From positions 2,108,001 through 2,172,000 of the forward strand of contig CM074705.1 in NCBI GenBank assembly GCA_037367355.1: a stretch of 64,000 nucleotides of DNA, given 5' to 3'. A program made the translations under genes and the position numbers. Numbering within the stretch: the first letter of the stretch is position 1; the number at the start of each line of letters is the position of its first letter. The stretch is from Neoscytalidium dimidiatum. Taxonomy: Eukaryota > Ascomycota > Dothideomycetes > Botryosphaeriales > Botryosphaeriaceae. Positions 34,797-46,123 of this stretch are shown here, one piece after another. Under the pieces are notes generated by a model, which was given only the letters and a program-made list of their open reading frames with translations, did not search any database and was not told the origin of the DNA.

Positions 34797-37700
34797 GTGA
34801 CAAAATCAATGGACGCCGAGCGCTCACCCTCATCGACTCCGCATCACAAGGGAACTACGTCTCAAACCGATTTGCAGAAAAAGCCAACCTAAAACCCAGA
34901 GAAAAGGACCAACCATATCAGCTGAGAACTGTTGATGGATCCCCCAGCTCCTTTGGAGATGGAAAGGTAATCATCGAAACCCCGAAACTGACCCTCGAAT
35001 ACAAAAACCACAGGGAACGTATCTGTCTAGACGTTACCAAGATCCCAAGTATGATGTCATTCTCGGCATCCCTTGGCAGAAGAAATGGAAAATACAATAC
35101 GATTGGGACAATGGAGGAATTACCCTCAAGTCCAGAGAACGAAACCAAGAACCAGAATGGAAACCACGCACCATAGCCGAACCGATTACCCACGTAAGCC
35201 TAATTTCGAAAGCTGCGCTGGAAAGGACCCGAAAGAAGGGGCAAGCAATTGGAATGATGTGGTATCGCCCCACCACTACAAACAAAGAAAGAACCCGACA
35301 GATTAGTGCCACCAGACGAGAAAAACCAGACTACCCGACACCCGGGAGGAGATGACCCCACCAGGATACACGAACAGTACCTTGATGGCGTTCCTAAGGA
35401 ATACCACCGGTTCAAGGAAATTTTCAGAGAAAAGATCGAAGACGCACTACCGGAACACAGACCATGGGACCACGAGATCAACTTGAAACCAGGCACTGAA
35501 CCCCGATTTGGACCCCTATATCCAATGTCGGAAAAGGAGTTACAAGCAATGAGGGAACACTTGGACTTACTACTGAAGAAGGGATACATCCGACCCTCTC
35601 AATCCTCAGCAGGATTCCCGTCCTCTTCGTACCAAAGCCCGGAGGCAAGTTACGCCTCTGTGTGGATTACCGATCCCTGAACGACATTACCATCAAAGAC
35701 CGCTACCCTCTACCCCGCATCGATGAACTAAGGGATCGCCTCCGGGGCACGATTCTTCACCAAGTTAGACCTGCGGGATGGGTACCACCTTATCCGAATC
35801 AAGGAAGGACATGAATGGAAAACCGCATTCAGAACTCGATACGGTTTGTACGAGTACTTGGTAATGCCTTTCGGACTTACCAACGCCCCTGCCACATTCC
35901 AAGCCCTTGTCAACCACGTCCTACGAGAATATCTGGACCGATTCTGCACAGCCTACCTCGACGACATCCTGATCTACTCAGAAACCCTTGAAGAACACAA
36001 GGAACATGTATCCAAAGTCCTCCAGAAACTACTCGAATACAACCTCTCCGTCAAACCAGAAAATGTACCTTCCATGCCCAAAGGGTAGAATTCCTAGGCT
36101 TTATCATCGAACCAGGAAAAATAGTCATGGACCCAAAAAAGGTGGAAGACATCCTGAAGTGGCCAGAACCAAGGAACGTCAAAGAAGTACAAGCCTTTTT
36201 AGGGTTTGCCAACTTCTACCGACGATTCATCAAACGATACTCGCATGTAGCCGAACCCCTAATCCGACTCACCCGAAAAATACCTTTCACCTGGGAAGCA
36301 CCCCAACAAGAGGCGTTTGATCAACTCAAAAGGGCCTTCGTAGAAGCGCCGGTACCTCATGTTCGATCCTGACAAGCCACTCTACCTCGAAACTGACGCA
36401 TCCGACTATGCCATTGGCGCTACCCTCAGCCAGCCAGACGACGAGGGAAGATTACACCCTATCGCGTATTACTCTCGCAAAATGTCACCCGCCGAGCTCA
36501 ATTACGAGATACACGACAAAGAACTGCTTGCGATCGTCACAGCGTTCAAGGAATGGCGACACTACCTTGGGGAGCTAACTACGAAATCACGGTATACTCG
36601 GATCACAAGAACCTGGGATACTTCACAACCACCAAGGTGTTAAACAGAAGACAAGTACGATGGGCAGAACAACTCGCCCCTTCTACTTCAAGATCCACTA
36701 CCGCAAGAAGTGAAAACGGCAAGGCCGACGCACTTAGCCGCAGAGCCGACCACGTGGAAGGAAAGCCAGAACTATCACCAGCAGTACTACGACAAAATGA
36801 CGACGGCACGTTAGGCCCCAACCGCCCCGAATCATTGAAGAATCCGACGCACCCTGGGAAGAACGAATACTGGCACCCATCATAAGGCTAGGAGCCCCAT
36901 CGACGACGACGAACCTCCACGAAACCCAACACCAGAGCAGGAGCCGGAGGACGAAGAGGAACCGCAGGACGAGGAACCCATACCAACACTTGAAGAAACC
37001 ACGGAAGAGGCAGTAAACGAGGAAGAAGATGACACCGCCACTTGGGAACAAATCATCCAAGGAAAATATAACAATGATCCGCTATCCCAAGAACTGCTTC
37101 AACGAATAGGCACCCCGAACATGACGACCCCGACCTAGTCCAAGACCATAGAGGCAACATACTATTCCGCGGAAAAATCTACGTACCCACACCTCTGCGC
37201 AAACGGCTGACAAAGGAATACCACGAGTCCGCAGTTCACGGACACCCAGGAATGACAAGAACCTTGGAACGGCTTGCAGACACTTCTACTTTCCCGAATG
37301 AGGAAAGTAGTAGAGAAAGTCATCCAGGAATGTGACGAATGCGCAAAAACAAGGTGGCACGACATGCACCATACGGACAACTACAGCTCATCACAACACC
37401 AACCAAACCCTGGGAATCGGTCACAATGGATTTTATCACCGACCTGCCAAATTCAGTAGACCCTGTGACTAAAGCACGACACAACGCCATCCTGGTCATT
37501 GTCGACCGCCTGACAAAATGGGCATACTTCATCCCTTGTAACAAAAATCGGAGCAGAAGGCTGCGCCTACCTCTTCCTCAGATATGTCTTCGCCCACCAC
37601 GGGATGCCCAAGGAACTAATCACGGACCGAGACCCACGATTCAGAGCTAAGTTCTGGCAAACCTTGGTCCACAAGTTAGAACTAAACACAAGATGTCAAC

Positions 37701-38598
37701 AACGGCACACCCGCAAACCGATGGACAAACGGAACGAACCAACCAAACGCTAGAACAGTACCTAAGATTCTACCTGAATTACAGGCAAAACAACTGGGTC
37801 GAACTCCTACCATTAGCCCAATACGCGTACAACAGCACATCAACGGAAGCCACACAAACCACGCCCTTCTACGCCAACTACGGATTCGACCCTACTGCCT
37901 TCGGAGAACCCCAGATCTGCGAAGTACTCGCCCAAAAAGCTATGCTCAGAGCAGACCAGCTACGTGAACTACACCAGGAACTGGCCCGAGACATCAAATT
38001 CACCGCATACCGAATGGCCATGTACCATGACAGACGGCGCCAGGCGTCGCCGCCCCTGAAGGAGGGGATAAAGTCTGGCCTCAGAAAACATCAAAACAAC
38101 ACGATCGAACGACAAATTGGACCACAAGAAAATCGGACCCTACCAAATTGAGAAAAACTTTCACCTGTTTCCTTTAAACTCAGATTGCCAGAACAAGTGG
38201 GTATACACCCAGTTTTCCACATCTCTTTACTTGAACCCGCACACAGCAACGCCGAACCTGACCCAGAACTTGAAATACACCCCGATGACGCCGACAAAGA
38301 ATGGGACGTAGAGAAAATCTTGGATGGAGACTGGATCGACGGTCAATTTAAGTACCTCATCAAATGGGAAGGAGCGGATTCCGCCGGGAACCCGTGGGAA
38401 CCCTCATGGGAACCAATCTCTTACCTTAACTGCGAGGAACTCATCCATGAATACCACCGACGAAACCCTGACCGCCCAAACCCAGAGCATCCTCCCACGA
38501 CGCAAACCCCGGAGGAGGCGTCAGGACACCTGAAACTGGTCCACCGGTGCCTCTCGAGGAACCAGCCCGTCGGAACCCGCCACGTCACCACCGCCTGA
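34797..38598 (+). pseudogene. pol: Retrotransposon Pol (PR-RT-RH-IN-chromodomain), frameshifted
   Basis: Domains follow in order across several frames. The protease has DSASQGNYV near 34838. The reverse transcriptase runs from about 35440 to 36130 with catalytic YLDD at 35954-35965. RNase H is at about 36370-36750 ([13 protein letters not shown], later SDHKNL and ADALSR). The integrase has the HHCC domain near 37210-37350 (HESAVHGHPG, then CDEC) and the DDE core with DFITDLP (37430) and [13 protein letters not shown] (37710). A chromodomain lies at 38302-38460 (EWDVEKILDGDWIDGQFKYL, later WEP and YHRRNPDRP). At least nine single-base gains or losses, all in short homopolymers, break the frame (for example near 35046, 35619, 35745, 36061, 36355, 36570, 37279, 37346 and 37550). 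Either the copy is dead or these are uncorrected sequencing errors. The chromodomain would guide integration to marked chromatin. Confidence 0.9.
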
Positions 38599-38721
38599 AC
38601 CAGATAACAAGGACCCTGAGCCGCCCGCGCCTCCTGCGCCTCAGCCTCAATGGCCGCCAACTCCCGCTCAAACAACTCCTGACCCGGGAATCCAGGAAGG
38701 AAAGTGTCCGCAACAGGCGGA

Positions 38722-39068
38722 TCACCTTGACCGAGAAGTGGCGGTACGACGAACCAAACGTTGAGCCTCCTCTTGCAACCGCTGAATCTCGGCCTCATCC
38801 CTTTCGATCTCGCGCTGGGTCTGCTCAATCTGAGCCCGCACCCGGTCCCGTTGTTGATCCACACGACGAAACTCAATAGGGAAGCCATGTCAGAAGGAAA
38901 GGAACAAAGGTGGCCTCGCTTGGCACACTCGTAACACCTCTTGGAATCCGGCGACACAAGACAACGAAGACGAGGTCTCTCCACACAAAAGGAACAACGT
39001 CTGGGAGCGTCAGTACCGTTACGAAGGATACGGGCGAGAAGCGCGCGTCGACGAGCGGAACTGGACAT
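38722..39068 (-). CDS. Antisense accessory protein: Zn2Cys6-like cluster plus coiled coil
   Basis: A small gene on the strand opposite to gag-pol, between the chromodomain and the 3' LTR. It starts at ATG 39068 (MSSSARRRALLARILRNG). Six cysteines follow in the spacing C25-x2-C28-x7-C36-x8-C45-x2-C48-x6-C55, close to the fungal binuclear zinc cluster, with an Arg-rich N-terminus. One base appears to be missing near 38880. In the next frame the sequence continues as a charged heptad-like helix (RVDQQRDRVRAQIEQTQREI...) to a TGA at 38722-38724, giving about 115 aa. The length is one base short of a multiple of three, as for the other indels in this element. A TATAAA at 39123-39118 on this strand lies 50 bases upstream of the ATG. 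The order of zinc cluster then coiled coil is that of dimeric Gal4-type DNA-binding regions. No function is known to me. Confidence 0.5.
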
Positions 39069-39117
39069 GACGGCAGAGAAATAATCTCAAGGGAACTAAG
39101 GAGGGAGCTCAACTACC

Positions 39118-39123
39118 TTTATA
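39118..39123 (-). promoter_or_regulatory. TATA box of the antisense retrotransposon gene
   Basis: TATAAA on the minus strand, 50 bases upstream of the ATG at 39068 and just inside the 3' LTR boundary. Confidence 0.4.
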
Positions 39124-39162
39124 CTCGACCTTCGGGCCGAAGGTTGCCTAGAGGGGGGATAG

Positions 39163-39547
39163 TGTTACGGCACAGTCGCCCAGAAAGGCGGATAACGAAA
39201 CCCTACGACTACTCACCGCCCACGTGACCAACTCGGGGCCTAACTCGGCAGAATACCTACCGACACTGATGCACCAGACCACCGCACACTCGCTCAGCAA
39301 AGCTCGGACCACCGATCAGTACTGATCAGTGGGTTAACATTACAGATCACTACTGATCGTACCGATCACTCCATGTATATAGACCACACTCATTTATCGT
39401 AGTTAGGACCCTCGTGGTCAACTTGTCAATTGATTCCTACCCTACTATTGTACGAACCTCCCCTGCCTACCACTGTATTGGCCCCTAGAAAGCCCAAGCT
39501 GCCTGACGACGCGCCTCGACTCCCCCAGAAAGAGTCCCGGCGTAACA
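39163..39547 (+). repeat. 3' LTR
   Basis: 385 bp, apparently identical to the 5' LTR. It is preceded by the polypurine tract at 39151-39162 and followed by the target duplication AATGA. Confidence 0.95.
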
Positions 39548-40531
39548 AATGAAGCAGATCCGATCCACCGTGCTTTATATAACCCACGGTATGAATGACT
39601 CTGCGCTAGCCTTTCTTCATAAATACGTATTCAGATCGAAGCCCATCCATCGCACAACGATACTCATCACATAAGAGCAAGTACAAAGCCTACAAGTGAT
39701 ATCATTCTTGTGCCTTAAGACCACTACATTGACTCCGGATCCTGGCAGGAATCGGAGGTTTTGCAACAGCCCTTATTATGTGGATATTGTGTTATAAGTT
39801 AACACTGTCGCGCTTCAAAATTCTGCGAGGATGTATAGTACACTTCTCAGATTTCGGAATCTGAGAACCCACCACCTAGTAAGTGCCATATGTTATTCGC
39901 CTACATGGCGATAGTCGTGGTATCCTCTGCCCTCGTGTCATCCAGTGGCCTTCACTGTCACGAAAATCATCTGCATAGCCAATGACACCGCTTGCTCATG
40001 TCAGTCAAAAACATCTACAAGTCCCCCGCCTCCCCCGCCGGCCACCGTGGCGTACTGTGGAAGTGTGCACCGTATTTGGTTTATCGCTACACCATATGGA
40101 ATTTTTCACTCAGATAGGCATCCATAGCCTTGCTAAAGGCTACACTAGAGCATATGCGTAGCTTTCGTGCTCCCTATTTTTGGGATGAGCAAGGGTCGGG
40201 AGCCTCGGGAGCGGCTCCCGACCCCAGCCTCTCTTCCAGAGCTTCGGCTGGCGGCGCTGCACACCTCGGCGTTGAGCGCCGCATCGAATTCCGATCATCT
40301 CCGATGTATAATAGCTCAGTCTGAATGGTCAGCTGCGAACAATGGGCGTCGGCAGCTTGTTCAGTATAAATTGGAGTTGTGTTAACATATCTACCTTCTT
40401 TACATTTTTATTTTTACCGAGGGTACTTTGTGCATTTCAGCGCCATTTCTTGATCCGAGCAAAAGCCTCTCCTTTAAGAAATATATCCCATAAATTTCCG
40501 AATTCACAACCGTCCCCAGGAAACGAACAGT
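39548..40531. other. Intergenic, right flank of the retrotransposon
   Basis: No gene is supported. It includes a GCTCCCGA inverted repeat (GGGAGCCTCGGGAGCGGCTCCCGA, 40198-40221) that could form a hairpin. Confidence 0.45.
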
Positions 40532-41314
40532 ATGGATTCTTCAGAGTTGCGCAACATCGCGACTGCCTTGCGGACTGCTCGCCTCAACAAAGAGCCCATC
40601 TCCCCGCCAAGCAAGCAATACCCCAAGCTCGACGTCCAAGGTGCCTTCGAGGTACAAAAAATCAGTGTCCAGATCGGCGTTGAGAATGGCGATAGGCTAG
40701 TTGGCTACAAGCTCGGTAACATTGCTAAGGCCATGCAAGACTACTTCAGCGTCGACCAGCCTGACTACGGTTTCCTGATGGCCAGCACCTTCATGTTCGA
40801 AGGTACCAAAATCCCTCTGAACAGCTTCATCGAGCCGTACGTCGAGCTGGAGCCGGCGTTCATACTCAAGGGCCCGTTGAAAGGCCCCAACGCCACCATT
40901 GCCGACGTGATCAGCGCAATCGACTATGCGGTGCCCGCTGTCGAGATCATCGACTCTCGCGTGCAGAACTGGAACATCGCGCTCGAGGACACGCTGGCCG
41001 ACAACGCCTCCACCGGCGCCGTCATTCTCGGCGGTACCCCGAGGCGGCTGACCGAGCTCAACCTGAGCGATACCCGCGGTTTCTTGAAATTTAACGACGT
41101 TGAGATCATGGCGGGTAATACGAAGAACATCCTCGGCAACCCGCTGGCTGCCCTCGCCTGGCTCGTTAACCGGCTTTCGGAATATGGCGTGGAGCTTCTG
41201 CCCGGACAGGTTGTCATGCCAGGCAATTGCTTGCAAGCGATGCCTATGAAGGAGACTGGACGCTGGTCGTGTGCTTACGAGGGTTGGGGTACTGTCGAAT
41301 TTGATCTTGTATAA
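40532..41314 (+). CDS. 2-keto-4-pentenoate hydratase-like enzyme (MhpD type, FAH superfamily)
   Basis: A single exon of 260 aa, the same length as bacterial MhpD, DmpE and 4-oxalocrotonate decarboxylase. These use a divalent metal to hydrate 2-hydroxypenta-2,4-dienoate, or to decarboxylate 4-oxalocrotonate, late in meta-cleavage of aromatic compounds. Landmarks match: the basic substrate-binding segment near VGYKLGNIAKAMQ, the metal-binding acidic residues of FIEPYVELEPAFIL (Glu 105 and 107) and AVEIIDSR (Glu 138), then NIALEDTLADNASTGAVILG and the C-terminal GQVVMPGNC. There is no signal peptide, so it is probably cytosolic. The lack of introns and the bacterial-type family would fit ancient transfer from bacteria, but codon use is like the neighbours. 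Exact substrate unknown. Confidence 0.85.
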   Translation: MDSSELRNIATALRTARLNKEPISPPSKQYPKLDVQGAFEVQKISVQIGVENGDRLVGYKLGNIAKAMQDYFSVDQPDYGFLMASTFMFEGTKIPLNSFIEPYVELEPAFILKGPLKGPNATIADVISAIDYAVPAVEIIDSRVQNWNIALEDTLADNASTGAVILGGTPRRLTELNLSDTRGFLKFNDVEIMAGNTKNILGNPLAALAWLVNRLSEYGVELLPGQVVMPGNCLQAMPMKETGRWSCAYEGWGTVEFDLV

Positions 41315-42070
41315 CTGGGGAATAATTGCAACGGAGCTGCCCACTGCAGTCTTCGCGAGTTTTGTGAGGTGCATGCATGGACTGGCTGAGGCATATTGCG
41401 GAATCAAGGACCGATGTGTGGTAAGACGAAACAGCGTCATACCTACTATACTGAACCTTGGAGAGGATTTTCATTATGTTCATGAGCATCAATGGCCAAA
41501 GATTTCGAGAGCTCGACGCAGACCGTCGTGAGGCCGAGTTGCGGAGAATTGATGGGAAGTGTTGATTCATGTTGACATACTGCACATGAGACCAGTGAGT
41601 CGATACAATGGTACGCAAGCAGCTTTCTTGGATACTAAGATTCTAAGATAGGATTTCGCACTATAATGCCAGGAGACAAACACTGTGGAGCACCAAGCAT
41701 TGGTTCTCGTACTATGGAGCACTTGATTGGTCAGTATGTCAGGAGAGCATTCAGGAAATTAGGCGAGCCTCGCGTACGTACTCGTGTGAGGACTTTACGA
41801 CAGCGTTGACCAGCAGACCGGAGACAACTGCCACACAGCCTCTTTAAGGGTAGGCGATGCTTGAAATGTCCTTCCGGCGTCGGTGTTTCCGTTACAACAT
41901 GGTGCTGGTCTATGGCTAAAGATAGAATCTGATCTCCGTGATGCTTTCCACACAATACTTAAGTACCTACCGATAGCCTCGCCGTCAACTTCTACGTTAC
42001 AAGCTCTTCTCTTCTCAATTCGTTCACTGTTCTGCTCAAAACACTTCATATACAGTCCTTTCTTTCCAGC
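41315..42070. other. Intergenic
   Basis: No gene is supported between the hydratase and the RTA1 gene. Confidence 0.5.
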
Positions 42071-42993
42071 ATGTCTTCTAACTATCATCCCTCTCTCGAC
42101 GACCCCAATCCGTTCGTTTTCTACCGCTATCACCCAAGCATGGGTGCCGCAGTCGTGTTCATTATCGCATTCCTGATAACAACCTTCCTCCACTGTTGGC
42201 AGTGTGCGCGCACGAAGACCTGGTACTTCATACCACTCATAATAGGAGGTTTCTGTAAGAATCGAATCAATAAGAGAGATCATTCGCATACTGACTTTCG
42301 GCACCAGTCCAATGGATTGGTTATATTGGCCGAGCAATGTCTGCTAAGGACCAATGGGCTCTCGGGCCGTATATGATCCAATCCATGCTCCTCCTCATCT
42401 CCCCCGCCTTGTTCGCCGCTTCCATCTACATGATCCTGGGCCGAATCATTCTGGTCACCGACGGCGAGAACCACTCAGTCATATCCAAGAGATGGTTGAC
42501 GAAGATCTTTGTTGTTGGCGACGTCATCTCGCTGCTCACACAGTCGACCGGCGGAGGCGTTATGGCAATGGGCTCCCTCAACAGTATGAAGCTTGGCGAG
42601 AAAATCGTCATTGTCGGCCTGTTCATTCAACTTATCTTCTTTGGCTTCTTCATGTTCGTCAGCTCGCGCTTCTATTTTCGGATACAGAAGGCCCCGACGG
42701 TCAGGAGTCTTGACAGTACTGTCGCATGGCAGAAGCATTTCTGGGTGTTGATGGCTGTCAGCTTGCTGATCTTCGTCCGTTCGGTTTTCAGGGTTATTGA
42801 ATACTGCTCCGGAAACAACGGTTACCTTCTCAAACATGAGGCTTACCTTTATATCTTTGACGCTTGCCTGATGTTGGCAGTCATGGTCTCCTTCAACGTC
42901 GTTCATCCCAGCCAGATTACAGACAAGCTGAGCAAGGGATATGGAGACAGTTACAGGATATATCTGTCCCCGCCATCTGACTCTCCGGCTTGA
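42071..42993 (+). CDS. RTA1 family membrane protein (lipid-translocating exporter type)
   Basis: Two exons are joined by a 53 bp intron (42255-42307, donor GTAAGA, branch ACTGAC, acceptor ACCAG). The product is about 289 aa with seven predicted membrane helices. The first is MGAAVVFIIAFLITTFLHCW. The family signatures GGFFQWIGYIGRAMSAKDQ and YMIQSMLLLISPALFAASIYM are visible once the exons are joined. They are followed by LLTQSTGGGVM (a conserved helix motif, usually Q-x-x-G-G) and FRVIEYCSGNNGYLLKHEAYLYIFDACLMLA, which matches the conserved FR-x-x-E-x-x-x-G...E...Y-x-x-D block. Yeast Rta1 and Rsb1 members confer tolerance to aminocholesterol or sphingoid bases, so a role in lipid efflux or stress is plausible. 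It lies in tandem with an MFS pump and a sterol isomerase-like gene. Confidence 0.93.
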
Positions 42994-43356
42994 AAGGACA
43001 ATCATGTCTTGTTGCGGCGGGGAATCGTTTCTATGATGCACTCGTGGGGATGATTTACCGGGAGCTCCGGGTTGGATCAGGGTCCGCAGACAAGCTTTTC
43101 CCCGCATTTTTTGGCCAATAAGGTTAATGCAGCACTAAATTTCTCGCAGCACCTACAAAAAGGGAGCCTTGTGGGAGATCGGCAGGGCAGGACGCCTTCG
43201 AATGCCGTTCTTGGGCCGCTACGGAACCCCAAAGCCCCCAGTCTCCGGAACTCGAGCACTTCAATATATACAATCTGCGGCGTGATCAGCGGCATCTATG
43301 TTATGTGTATCTGAGCCGCTCAACCGGGTCTACAATATATACTATTTTCTTTCATC
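42994..43356. other. Intergenic, likely promoter of the MFS gene
   Basis: TATATA elements lie near 43263 and 43334. No gene. Confidence 0.45.
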
Positions 43357-45427
43357 ATGTCTACACCAAGTACGAATTCGCCGGATTCTAAAGTTGGTGA
43401 TAATGGAGCGCCACCAGATTCCGATCATGACCTCCAGTCAGCAGATGCTGTGATGAATGCGCCTTATAGGATGACTACCTCCGTCTTCCTTTCCGTTTTT
43501 GTAGGTTTGACCCGCCGTCTAATTCTCTTTCCTTTAAGGTCGCTCCTGTCAAATTAACTAGCTGCGACGCAGTTCCTTGGAATGTCTCTTGTCGCACCTG
43601 TGGCCTGCGGCTACACGATGGCAGTTAGCATTCTTAATACCATCGGAACCGATTTGCATGATACGGAGAACGTAGTCTGGATTACAGGTGGTTGGAGTGT
43701 TGCGTCAGCGGTATCATTCTCCATTGCTGGCTCATGGAGCGATATATTCGGTCGCCGATATGTGACACTTGCAGGCCAACTGATAACCCTTGTTGGTGCT
43801 GTAAGTCATCTCGCCATGGCGGGACTTACCCATGTTAACTATTCGAGCCAAATCGAAGATCGTCGGCGCTACCGCTCAGAAGACCACAACCGTAGCAGCT
43901 GGTTCAACAATTATCGGCTTCGGTGCTGGCGTCGCATTTGTCTCGTACGCTGGCGTATCGGAAATTCTACCAAACAAGTACCGGTAAGCCGCCCATCGGC
44001 AGGAGGAGTCCTTGAACTTACAGGTGTCACAGCGGAATTGGTCTTGGCTGGGTCGAGTTTTGTATCAATATCCCATGGAACGCGTTGGCAGTCCTCCTTG
44101 CTAACAAATTCGCTGAATCCACTTGGCGATGGTGCTATTACATTACCATAATCTATTCCGCTCTCTGCTTCCTAGGCATAGCAGTAGTATATTTTCCCCC
44201 CTCCCGGCCGCGGAATGATTTCGAAAAGTCACGGTGGGACGAAGTCAAGGAACTTGACTGGACTGGACTTTTTCTCTTCACTGCTGGTCTAACAATCCTC
44301 CTTGTCGGCCTGACCTATCTTGGAAAAGAATCATATTCCAAAGCACTTGTAGCATCAACAATACCAATCGGTGCCTTGATAACCGTTGCATGTTTCTTAT
44401 ACGACTTCTCAGGCCGACCAAAAGTCCCAGTCTTTCCATGGCACCTTTTCACAATGGTCCGGAAATTTACGATCCACCTCCTTATCGTGTTCGTGGCTGG
44501 ATTTATCTGGTATGCAATGGCCGCTCTACTACCACAAGGTACACTCTTCATGTTCACGAACGACCCCATCAAGATCGGTCTCTACGCCATCCCATATGGC
44601 GTCGGCACAGCTGTTGGCGGGTGGGTAATACCTTCACTGGTCCAGTACATCCGGCACGTGCGTGAGCAAATCGTCCTCGCTGTACTTGTCCAAACAGTCT
44701 TCACCGCCTGCTATGCGGCCGTGATCCCGCATAACGACGCTGGCTGGATCGTGCTACAATTCTTCGGTCAAGGCTGCTTCACGTGGCTCACCATGCTCGC
44801 CTACCTTGCCGCCGGGCTCTTCGTGCCGCACGGGGATCTGGGCACAGCCTCCGGCCTCATCGGCACGTTCCGCTCCGCCGGCGGCTCGATTGGCAACGCC
44901 ATCTTCAGCACAGTCTTGCATTCCGTCATCAACAGCGACTTGGGGGACAATATCGCCTCTGCGGCTCTCAGAGCTGGCGTACGCAACAACGCCCCACTTT
45001 CCACTCCTCTTCACCCGGAAGCCTGCTGACACCGACGCAGTTCGACCCCTCCCGCATCCCAGAACTCATACCGGCAACTATCAACGAAGCCGTCGGCGTG
45101 CCGGGCTCCCTCGCCGCCCTTAACGTCTCGGATGCCGTCCGCCATGCCACGCTCGCCGCGTTTAGAGACACCTATGCGAAGGCGTTCCGTATGGTGTTTT
45201 ATACGAGCATCCCCTTCGGTGTGATTGCGTTGGCCGCGGCCTGGTTCGTTGATGATCCGTCACCTCTGCTCAACGACCATGTAGCAGCGACGCTCGAGCA
45301 CGACGCGCTGGGGGCGGGAAAGAAGGGCTCAAAGGCCGTACCGCCAGTGCGAAGGTCTGTTGCAGAGGATGGAGAGGCGGAGAAGGTGGGAGTAGAGCAT
45401 AGGGAGAATGTAGAGGATAAAGTTTAA
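43357..45427 (+). CDS. MFS transporter of the TRI12 / siderophore-efflux type
   Basis: A 14-helix major facilitator pump of the drug:H+ antiporter class. Five exons are inferred with introns 43501-43572, 43801-43858, 43984-44032 and 44979-45040, each with good donors (GTAGGT, GTAAGT, GTAAGC, GTACGC) and frame-preserving joins. The product is about 609 aa, the normal length for this family. Landmarks: MSLVAPVACGYTMAVSILNTIG (helix 1), WITGGWSVASAVSFSIAGSWSD followed by IFGRRY (the MFS A-like loop), GFGAGVAFVSYAGVSEILPNKYR, the loop ESTWRWCYYITI, and late helices with PHGDLGTASGLIGTFRSAGG (the conserved GxxxGxxxxxR-type segment). Founding members export trichothecenes or take up siderophore-iron. 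The substrate here cannot be told. The C-terminal tail is charged and cytosolic. Confidence 0.93.
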
Positions 45428-46123
45428 GGGCTGATTGCTGTTCTGGAGGTGGAGCAAGTGGTAACAGTGGATGGGATGGTTCAACCCTCTCATGTATGTG
45501 GCGAGTGGGGAAATCATTTGTAATTAATTGCCTCTATTGGCTCTGTGGGTATTGATTGATGTCCTGAACACCGTTCTATCACATTTACCGCCAATGGCTG
45601 GACAGCGAGTACGAGGAATATGGAAGGCGCGGAGATGACACACCACACAAGAACTCTAATTAAGACCGGAAATCGCTTTTTCCGTTTCCCGCTCACGGAT
45701 TTTTGACTGAAGACGTGAGCGGTAGCAATGTGGTCCGACGCGTCTTGGCTGGGGCTCCGGCCCGGCTTAACCTGCATGAGCTACGAGGCAGAAATTTTTC
45801 TTCCAACCGGCCAACACAATGAGCGTGTGTCTTCTGCATCGTTTTGTCAAAATACATTTTCGCAGATGAAGTGAAAAGTTTGTGGAGAATATACAAGCGT
45901 TTCTCCTCAGAATGACGGTGCCATGATTACTAAGCACAGAAATGCTAAGCGAAAGCTTGAAATTTCTTGCTGGTTTTCCGCGAAATCCCGACAAAATGCC
46001 CCATTAAAAGAGCACTCCGGTGTTGCCCTAATACTCCACAAAATCGTTTAATGGGCTGGTAATAACGTGTTCTGTTTTTTGAGAGTTTCATTACTCAAAC
46101 GTTGAAGCCGGCCTGCAGAGAGG
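45428..46123. other. Intergenic
   Basis: No gene is supported between the MFS and EBP genes. Confidence 0.5.

Larger units (their letters stand above)
33028..39547 (+). mobile_element. Ty3/gypsy LTR retrotransposon (chromovirus), complete, 6520 bp
   Basis: The element is flanked by the 5 bp duplication AATGA (33023-33027 and 39548-39552). It is bounded by two 385 bp LTRs that read the same base for base by eye and begin TGTTACG and end CGTAACA. It contains gag with a CCHC zinc knuckle, then protease, reverse transcriptase, RNase H, integrase and a C-terminal chromodomain, in the Ty3 order. A purine-rich tract (GAGGGGGGATAG, 39151-39162) sits directly before the 3' LTR. The coding region is broken by many single-base indels at homopolymers but shows no C-to-T mutation load. 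Identical LTRs and a perfect target duplication mean a very recent insertion. An antisense gene lies between the chromodomain and the 3' LTR. Confidence 0.95.

Noticed and set aside
38421..38720. Continuation of the 215-codon antisense frame into the chromodomain region
   Set aside because: After the coiled-coil frame shift the proper frame stops at 38722; the longer frame is a shadow of the pol end.
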